Of a DNA stretch of 64,000 nucleotides, positions 58,900 to 64,000 are shown one piece after another. A program made the position numbers and the translations under genes. The DNA comes from a virus: the IMG/VR virus record IMGVR_UViG_3300037278_000142, positions 1 through 64,000 of that record. One strand, 5' to 3'. The notes below the pieces were generated by a model that ran no database searches, was not told the origin of the DNA, and saw only the letters and a list, made by a program, of their open reading frames with translations. The number at the start of each line of letters is the position of its first letter. The first letter of the stretch is position 1.

Positions 58900-59631
58900 T
58901 TAGAGCAGTGAAGCTACGCCAAGCCAAGGCTCAGCAGCGGAAGGAACATGGGTGCAGATACCGACCGCAGGATTGCCAGAAAGCGTTCCCTTGTTGGTGG
59001 TGTCGGTGTACAGACCAATGTTGCTGTGAGTGGTTCCACCACAGTAGATGTACTTACCGATAACAAACGTCGGCGAGTTCACTGTGTCGTAAGACTCAGA
59101 GTTGACGTTGCCCTGAAACAGGGCGCGGACAATAGGAGCCTTCTTGGAACCGGAGGGACCAATCGCACCAGCGAATTCGCCGGGACCATTGAGCAGGACG
59201 CCAAAGGGCACAAGTGCCGCAGCGGTGTCAGTGTCGGCGGGAACGATGACAGCTTCCAGCGAGGTGTTGACAGCAGGAACCTTGAGGGCAACAATCTTGC
59301 CACCGAGGTACCCAGCCGCAGTCAACGTCTGCTGGTCAGTGCCGGGGTCACCCGTGAGCACAACGTCAGGCGACCACTGAGAGTCGTTCTGTCCGTAATA
59401 CCTATGTGTTATCCACTTTCGTGGAGGTAGGGCATTTCTGCCTACCTCTTATAGTTCACTATTTCCTATAAGAGCGGACTATCGCATCACCGTTTAGGTG
59501 CCCTCTCGCTTAGTCTCTCAGGCTGCACAGTAACTGTTTGTTACTTGCTTGCCCCCTGTTGGCATCTCAGCTTCCAAGTCGATCAGAGTGGGTTTATACT
59601 GGCCTAGCTATTAAGTCAGTTTAAGAGCCAT
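58900..59631 (-). CDS. Capsid decoration-type protein, split by a group I intron
   Basis: Join of exon 1 (59631-59614, MALKLT) and exon 2 (59400-58900); spliced product 172 residues. Read alone, exon 2 has no ATG start, only a GTG at 59361, and begins mid-protein. Joining restores MALKLT-YYGQNDSQWSPDV and puts a GGAG ribosome site before the ATG. The body (GYLGGKIVALKVPA, PFGVLLNGPGEFAG) resembles head-decoration proteins, and the gene precedes the major capsid gene by 24 bp. Confidence 0.82.
59401..59613 (-). ncRNA. Group I intron (213 nt, no internal ORF)
   Basis: P1: exon end ACTGACT pairs with the internal guide AGGCCAGT (59598-59605) and leaves the conserved U-G pair at the 5' splice site. 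P7: AGACTA (59511-59516) with TAGTCC (59476-59481), with an AAACGGTGATGCGA core between them. P9 region: three hairpins, CTCTTATAG/CTATAAGAG (9 bp), GGTAGG/CCTACC, and TCCAC-GAAA-GTGGA. Intron ends in G (…CACATAGG). Splicing restores the decoration reading frame. Confidence 0.88.
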
Positions 59632-59814
59632 TTTGACTTTTTCTCCATGTAGAAGTTTTGAATTAGCCCTCACTCCAATTCTTAGTCGAGGAGACCGACC
59701 GTTGAACTATAGAGCAGTGACTTACTTCACATACCTATGGGGTGGGTATTGGGAGAAAGCTAGACTTACATTAAATTTTAATTTTATGCCCGTTTTTCTG
59801 TCCATAATAAATAA

Positions 59815-60513
59815 GTGAACTACCTATACCTTAGTATGTTCATATACCTAGTTACCAACACGATAAACGGCAAAGCCTACATTGGAAAAACCTCGAAAAC
59901 CGTCAAGGGACGGTGGGAAACCCACCTTCAGAACGCAAAGATGGGGTTGCCCTACCATCTATACCGAGCTATTCGAAAGTATGGGGTTGACGCTTTTCAT
60001 GTACAGACTATCGCAGAATGTAATAACTCAGAACAGTTGAGCGAGTTGGAGAAGATGTGGATTTTGTTACTAGGTACTCACAGCACCAAATATGGGTACA
60101 ATATGACCTATGGAGGTGAGGGGGTTACCGGAACTGAGGAGGTGCGTGAAAAAATTAGACAAAAGGCCATGGGTCGGATTCCGTCTAAAAAACAGAGAGC
60201 AGTTGCGTCAGCCCTCTTCAAGGGTAAGCCAAAGCCTATAATTCAGCGGAAGAAAATGGCTGCTTGGTGGGATGAGACCACACCTATAGGCCAAGCTAGA
60301 CGTAGTAAACAGGCGTTGGTAGCCCGTCGCGTCAATGACATTGAAAACAAGAAACTGAAGGACTACCTATGCCCTGACTGCGGGAATGAGTTTGAGCAAG
60401 TTACCAAAGGCGTATACGGTGGGCACCGTAAGGCGTGCCTACACTGGAAGAGAATGTCTGAGATTGTCGAAGAAGAAATTGGGCTGACCCTAGACGAGGT
60501 ACTAGACTCCTAG
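59815..60513 (+). CDS. GIY-YIG homing endonuclease
   Basis: 232 residues. Core FIYLVTNTINGKAYIGKT, then HLYRAIRKYGVDAFHV, catalytic Glu in LSELEKMWILLLG, and YGYNMTYGGEGV. C-terminal NUMOD3-like helices and a zinc finger YLCPDCGNEFE…HRKAC. Free-standing, opposite strand to the intron-bearing gene and about 200 bp from its exon 1, so it may drive homing of the ORF-less intron. Confidence 0.94.
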   Translation: MNYLYLSMFIYLVTNTINGKAYIGKTSKTVKGRWETHLQNAKMGLPYHLYRAIRKYGVDAFHVQTIAECNNSEQLSELEKMWILLLGTHSTKYGYNMTYGGEGVTGTEEVREKIRQKAMGRIPSKKQRAVASALFKGKPKPIIQRKKMAAWWDETTPIGQARRSKQALVARRVNDIENKKLKDYLCPDCGNEFEQVTKGVYGGHRKACLHWKRMSEIVEEEIGLTLDEVLDS

Positions 60514-60610
60514 CGAAGTTTTTTCTTTATCGAGTTCCCGCAAAGCTTGGTATCTACTACTGTGAGGGCGAAAGCCCAGCTTTACGTCTAGTCTAGTCAA
60601 AAGGAAATAT

Positions 60611-60880
60611 ATGAATCAGCCATCCGATGTGTTCTACACGGTCGTCTACGAGGACAACTCTATCAAGAAGCCACACCGCCGCCAGAAGTTCACTGGCTAT
60701 GTAACCACAAAAGACATGAGGGCACTTTTTGGTGCCCCTTCACCCCAGTTGTTCAGGAATTGGGATGAGGCCAAGGAGCTACTGGACATTGCCAACCGGG
60801 ACTTGGGAGTAAAGGGAGTAAATCCGACGTTCTCCGTCTTCATCATGACCTTCCGGCTCACCGAGCTGGGTGGTCGGTGA
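60611..60880 (+). CDS. Hypothetical protein (89 aa)
   Basis: 89 residues from an ATG after AAAAGGAAAT. VFYTVVYEDNSIKKPHRRQK at the N-terminus, TKDMRALFGAPSPQLFRNWD in the middle. Not recognised. Plus-strand, in the island with the GIY-YIG gene. Confidence 0.7.
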   Translation: MNQPSDVFYTVVYEDNSIKKPHRRQKFTGYVTTKDMRALFGAPSPQLFRNWDEAKELLDIANRDLGVKGVNPTFSVFIMTFRLTELGGR

Positions 60881-60933
60881 CGCGGGGGAGAACCGCATCC
60901 GGGATGCACGCCGCGTAGGCTATCAAGGATTTG

Positions 60934-61044
60934 GTGAAGTCGAGTTTCCGTTCGCAGTTGAGCGACGTTCACCGTGATGCATATGAAGACCCTGACTGTG
61001 AGTCGGCTGAGGGCTCTTATGAGAAAGACATTCTGGACGACTAA
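60934..61044 (+). CDS. Very small acidic protein (36 aa), GTG start
   Basis: GTG 60934 (AAGGA four nt before) to TAA 61044. Sequence VKSSFRSQLSDVHRDAYEDP, then CESAEGSYEKDILDD. Ends 15 bp before the next gene. Not recognised. Confidence 0.5.
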   Translation: MKSSFRSQLSDVHRDAYEDPDCESAEGSYEKDILDD

Positions 61045-61059
61045 GGAGAAACAAACATT

Positions 61060-61350
61060 ATGGGTTTTTGGAAAGACACGCTCAGGGACAGCCTTCGTCC
61101 CGTATCACTTCTCTTCTCAGCACTTGGTATCCTCTTGCCGTACTACCTCCTCGTATTTATCGCACCCCAGCACTGTGTGAGGATTGCTGTCGGGGTTCTC
61201 ATCGCTAACCTTGTGGGCTATGCCGAAGGCCGGAGCAGAAACGATAGGAAGAAGTCGGAGAAGGCAGTATGTTCCCGGTTCCACAGGGAAGATGACGATG
61301 ATACCTATGACGATAACTGCCCTTGCTGTCACGACCGTCCCAGCGTATAA
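61060..61350 (+). CDS. Small membrane protein (96 aa)
   Basis: 96 residues from an ATG after AAGGAGAAAC. Two transmembrane helices (PVSLLFSALGILLPYYLLVF and IAVGVLIANLVGYAEG), acidic C-terminus DDDDTYDDNCPCCHD with a cysteine cluster. Not recognised. Confidence 0.74.
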   Translation: MGFWKDTLRDSLRPVSLLFSALGILLPYYLLVFIAPQHCVRIAVGVLIANLVGYAEGRSRNDRKKSEKAVCSRFHREDDDDTYDDNCPCCHDRPSV

Positions 61351-61360
61351 GGCAAAAGAA

Positions 61361-61385
61361 AACGCCCCGATACTCTCGGGGCGTT
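61361..61385. terminator. Bidirectional rho-independent terminator
   Basis: AACGCCCCGA-TACTC-TCGGGGCGTT between convergent genes, with TTTTCTTTT on the minus side and a T-rich stretch on the plus side. Confidence 0.92.
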
Positions 61386-61407
61386 CCTGTTTCTGTTGTA
61401 CAGAGGG

Positions 61408-63612
61408 TTAGTTGTCGTCGGAGCCGAAAAGTGCCTGACCGATGTCGAACTTAGGGGCACCAACGGTCGGGCCACCAGCGGTACGAATCTTCTTCAGGAT
61501 GGGAGCGGAAGCAGCCTTGGGAAGTTTAAGCTCGTTGGTCGAGTCCTGCTTCACACGCTTGGCACCCTGCTCTTCGGGGGTGATGTCCTCGATGGTCTCT
61601 GCCCACAGGTCGCCCGAGTGGTCGTTCTCATTGTCGCGGCCTTCACCGGTGGCTTCGTCGGACTCAAAGTGGTTGGCAGCTTCCCCGGTTGAGGACGGAA
61701 CAATGTCGAACCCGTCAACACCGGCAGCTTCCTTCAGACCAGCGATGAGAGAGGCAAGCGGATCACCGTCAGAGCCCTGCAAGGAGAACATGTCGTGCAT
61801 GTCGCCCATGCCGTCGTCGTCCATCGAGGCTCCAAGGTTGCCAGAGGGAGCGAAGAAATCGTCCTCACCAGCAGCAGACTTCTCTTCACCCTCGTTCGCC
61901 AAGGAAGCGGCCTTCTCTTCCATCGCGTCGGCGTCGAATACCTTGGAGAAGTCGAGTTCGTCACCCTCTGGGTCACCTTCCACTACTTCGCCGTCGAGAC
62001 CTTCGATTTCGCCTTCGCCTTCGCCTTCCATACCACCAAGTGCCTCTTCCTCACCCTCAAGTTTGGCGAGGTCAAGTTCCTCATCCCCCTCTTCAAGGAT
62101 TTCACTTTCGATAGCCTTGATAGCAGCCTGAGCTTCGTCAATCTTCTCTTCGAGAACCTGCTTCTTCTCGTCGGTCAGAATTTCTGTTGCTTCACCCTCT
62201 GGGTCGCCGGGAACTTCTTCGGGAAACTCAGCCGGAGCTTCGATTTCACCTTCGACAGGTGCAGCAGCTTCCTCTACAGGAGCGGCCTCTGCGGGAGCAG
62301 CGGTCTCTTCAGCAGGAGGGAACTCGCCGTCAGCCTTCTTGGTGGAAGCCTTCTTGCCCTTGCAGTCGGCGTTGGTGCAGCCCTTGCAATCCTTGCCTTC
62401 GCAAGCGGTCTTCTTGGCAGCAGCCTTCTCGGTCTTGCCATCGGACAAATTCTGGGTCTGACCCGGCTTCTCGCCAGCGTCGGGACGCTCAGCAGCCTTG
62501 GATGCGTCAATCTCCTTCGGCTCAGAGCCGTCGCGACCGTCATCATAGGTGCCTTCCTGAGGTCCGTTTTCTTTACGGTCGTCAGCCTTCTTGACGTTGG
62601 CGTTCTTCGCATCACCACTGAGTTCCGAGGACACAGCCGACTTCTCGGACTTGAGAACGGACGGGTCTTCGAGCAAGTCGTTCAACTCGACCTTGTGGAC
62701 TTCCTTGAAAGTCTCAGCAAGCTTCTGATAGTGCGCGTTGATAGCGGTCTGACGGAGCATAGCCTTGATGGCTTTTGTGCTGTTGCCCGAAAGAAGAGAA
62801 GCCGCGAGAGACTTCTGTACAGAAGTCGGTGCCGTGGGAAGCATAGTCTTGGCGATAGCCCAAGCTGAAGCTACACGGGTCTTTGCTTCCTTCGAAATTG
62901 CCTCCCGCTTGTTCTTAACCTCAGCCAGCTTTTCCTTCAGCGAGAGGTTGTTCGTATTTGCCATGTGAGTATCGCCTTTCTTCAAGTGAGAGGAGTCAGC
63001 AGCAGACCCCTTCTTATCAGAAGTTTCATAGTTGTTTTTTTGTTTGGTTTGTGCATTTTTGTTGCTTGCCACAGGTGCTTCGAGTGGTTCAGCCGGTGGA
63101 GCATCCATCGCCGCGTCGGGCATTGGCTCCAAAGCTGTATCACCTTCTGGCGTGGCAACAGATGCATCCGCTGCCGGAACTTCGGGGGTGGGGGGTACTT
63201 CCGGCAAGGCCGGTGCCTCGGGAGCCATCGGAGCAGCGGGAGCCGCGAGGGCATCAGGAGCCATAGGCATGTCGGGGGACATCATGTCCATACCCGCATC
63301 ATCACCATCGGCGATAGTTGCAAACTGTGAGTCGAGAGCGTTTAGCTCAGTCTGTACATCATCAGACCAACCCGAACCTTTGAACTTCTCCCACTCGGAG
63401 ATAAGCTGTACCCGTTCACGCATAGCGCGAATCTCGGTTTCGAGTTCCTCACGTTTATCGGTGAGCAAGCTGAACTGCTCCATACCCTCGCCCTGAGGCA
63501 TAGAGGCATCAAGGTCAGCGAATTCGTTATCGAGCATGTCCAGTTCAGCGAACTTAGCCTTGACGTTCGCGATAACCTTGAGAATTGATTGTGTTGCTTC
63601 TTTGTTTGCCAT
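61408..63612 (-). CDS. Acidic scaffold/assembly-type protein (734 aa)
   Basis: 734 residues, very acidic. Residues 1-95 are a coiled coil (NVKAKFAELDMLDNEFADLD), then a Pro/Ala/Met linker, a helical region from about 217 (MANTNNLSLKEKLAEVKNKR), a cysteine cluster CEGKDCKGCTNADCKG near 415 and a Glu/Gly-rich C-terminus. No enzyme motif. Composition and its place just upstream of decoration and capsid genes fit a scaffolding protein. An internal ATG at 62964 with a weak AAAGG could give a shorter nested product. Confidence 0.82.
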   Translation of the reverse strand: MANKEATQSILKVIANVKAKFAELDMLDNEFADLDASMPQGEGMEQFSLLTDKREELETEIRAMRERVQLISEWEKFKGSGWSDDVQTELNALDSQFATIADGDDAGMDMMSPDMPMAPDALAAPAAPMAPEAPALPEVPPTPEVPAADASVATPEGDTALEPMPDAAMDAPPAEPLEAPVASNKNAQTKQKNNYETSDKKGSAADSSHLKKGDTHMANTNNLSLKEKLAEVKNKREAISKEAKTRVASAWAIAKTMLPTAPTSVQKSLAASLLSGNSTKAIKAMLRQTAINAHYQKLAETFKEVHKVELNDLLEDPSVLKSEKSAVSSELSGDAKNANVKKADDRKENGPQEGTYDDGRDGSEPKEIDASKAAERPDAGEKPGQTQNLSDGKTEKAAAKKTACEGKDCKGCTNADCKGKKASTKKADGEFPPAEETAAPAEAAPVEEAAAPVEGEIEAPAEFPEEVPGDPEGEATEILTDEKKQVLEEKIDEAQAAIKAIESEILEEGDEELDLAKLEGEEEALGGMEGEGEGEIEGLDGEVVEGDPEGDELDFSKVFDADAMEEKAASLANEGEEKSAAGEDDFFAPSGNLGASMDDDGMGDMHDMFSLQGSDGDPLASLIAGLKEAAGVDGFDIVPSSTGEAANHFESDEATGEGRDNENDHSGDLWAETIEDITPEEQGAKRVKQDSTNELKLPKAASAPILKKIRTAGGPTVGAPKFDIGQALFGSDDN

Positions 63613-64000
63613 TAGCGTATGCTTCTCCCACGAAGGTCATCTTCTTGCATTAAAACCTCGCCTAAATTAGGTGTCCGATATTCACTATCTTCTGACGCTG
63701 CTTTCGTAATCCCATCCAAACTGCTTGATTTGCGGGTGTAGGGAGTCTTAGGGCCGACCCATTCATCAGAAACGATTGACCGCTTAACTGCTCCGGGGAA
63801 GGCCGGGGTACCTACCCACGAGGCTTCCACGAACTTGACTCCACCGTTGGGCAAAGTGTGATGACCACAGAGTTCACCTACACGACGAGAGATGCCGTCA
63901 TCATCTAATAGAAATTGGCCCTTCTGGAAGTTTAAATGAACACAATAAGAACTCTGATCGGTTACATGGGCTCCGCAAAAGGAGCAGATAACAAGGTCAG
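63612..64000 (-). CDS. Prohead protease-like protein (5' end beyond window)
   Basis: The frame is open from the right edge to TAA 63612; 129 residues visible. Begins with a zinc knuckle (ICSFCGAHVTDQSSYC). The segment VKFVEASWVGTPAFPGAVKR recalls the EVSLVxxPAxxxA block near the end of S78-type prohead maturation proteases. Overlaps the scaffold start by 1 bp. Gene order protease-scaffold-decoration-capsid supports the call, but catalytic residues are outside the window. Confidence 0.6.
   Translation of the reverse strand, partial: DLVICSFCGAHVTDQSSYCVHLNFQKGQFLLDDDGISRRVGELCGHHTLPNGGVKFVEASWVGTPAFPGAVKRSIVSDEWVGPKTPYTRKSSSLDGITKAASEDSEYRTPNLGEVLMQEDDLRGRSIR

Noticed and set aside
59640-59760. 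tRNA-like stretch (TAGTTCAACGG D-loop-like sequence) upstream of the decoration gene
   Set aside because: No acceptor stem, anticodon stem or T-arm could be built around it.
61795-62868. 357-codon plus-strand open frame
   Set aside because: Antisense of the acidic, codon-biased scaffold-like gene; the translation is Leu/Ser-rich with no family features.

Overview
The window is a piece of a tailed double-stranded DNA bacteriophage genome (Caudoviricetes). It carries a terminase large subunit, an HK97-type major capsid protein with decoration, scaffold and probable protease genes, long tail-fibre and tail-spike proteins, a holin candidate and many very small early-type genes. There are no ribosomal RNA or core bacterial metabolic genes. 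The host is not proven. The secreted spike, with its signal peptide, chitobiase-C-like domain and beta-helix, resembles proteins common in Acidobacteriota, so a soil acidobacterial host is a reasonable guess.

Layout. 1-8.2 kb (minus strand) is an accessory block: methyltransferase, NadR-like ATPase, SNF2-type helicase, NADAR and DUF4326 proteins, nuclease-like genes and a sigma-factor-like protein. 8.4-23.8 kb holds packaging and virion genes: TerL split by an intein, then very large proteins rich in zinc-binding cysteine pairs. 23.9-29.8 kb mixes plus-strand virion-like genes with two minus-strand glycosyltransferase genes, a homing endonuclease and a helix-turn-helix protein. 29.8-37 kb is a second accessory block of tiny genes, several expressed from promoters that look leaderless. 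37-51.7 kb (minus) is structural, lysis and adhesion: holin, a 1794-residue glycosidase/beta-helix spike and a 1259-residue fibre, several with Sec signal peptides. 51.7-64 kb is the head and structural region: an intein-containing protein, major capsid protein, a decoration gene interrupted by a group I intron, scaffold and a probable maturation protease cut by the right edge.

Three themes link the genes. First, selfish elements are dense: five GIY-YIG endonucleases (one degenerate), two HNH-type genes, one Vsr-like endonuclease, two inteins and a group I intron. Second, two promoter classes can be read from repeats. One (TTGTTC-N19-TATACT-N6-ATG) puts the start codon at the expected transcription start of accessory genes. 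The other (RACTAY-N5-TCT followed by TATA-like bases) lies just upstream of virion genes and is a candidate late promoter, possibly read by the phage's own sigma-like protein. Third, virion proteins repeatedly carry zinc-knuckle cysteine pairs and a shared short C-terminal beta motif.
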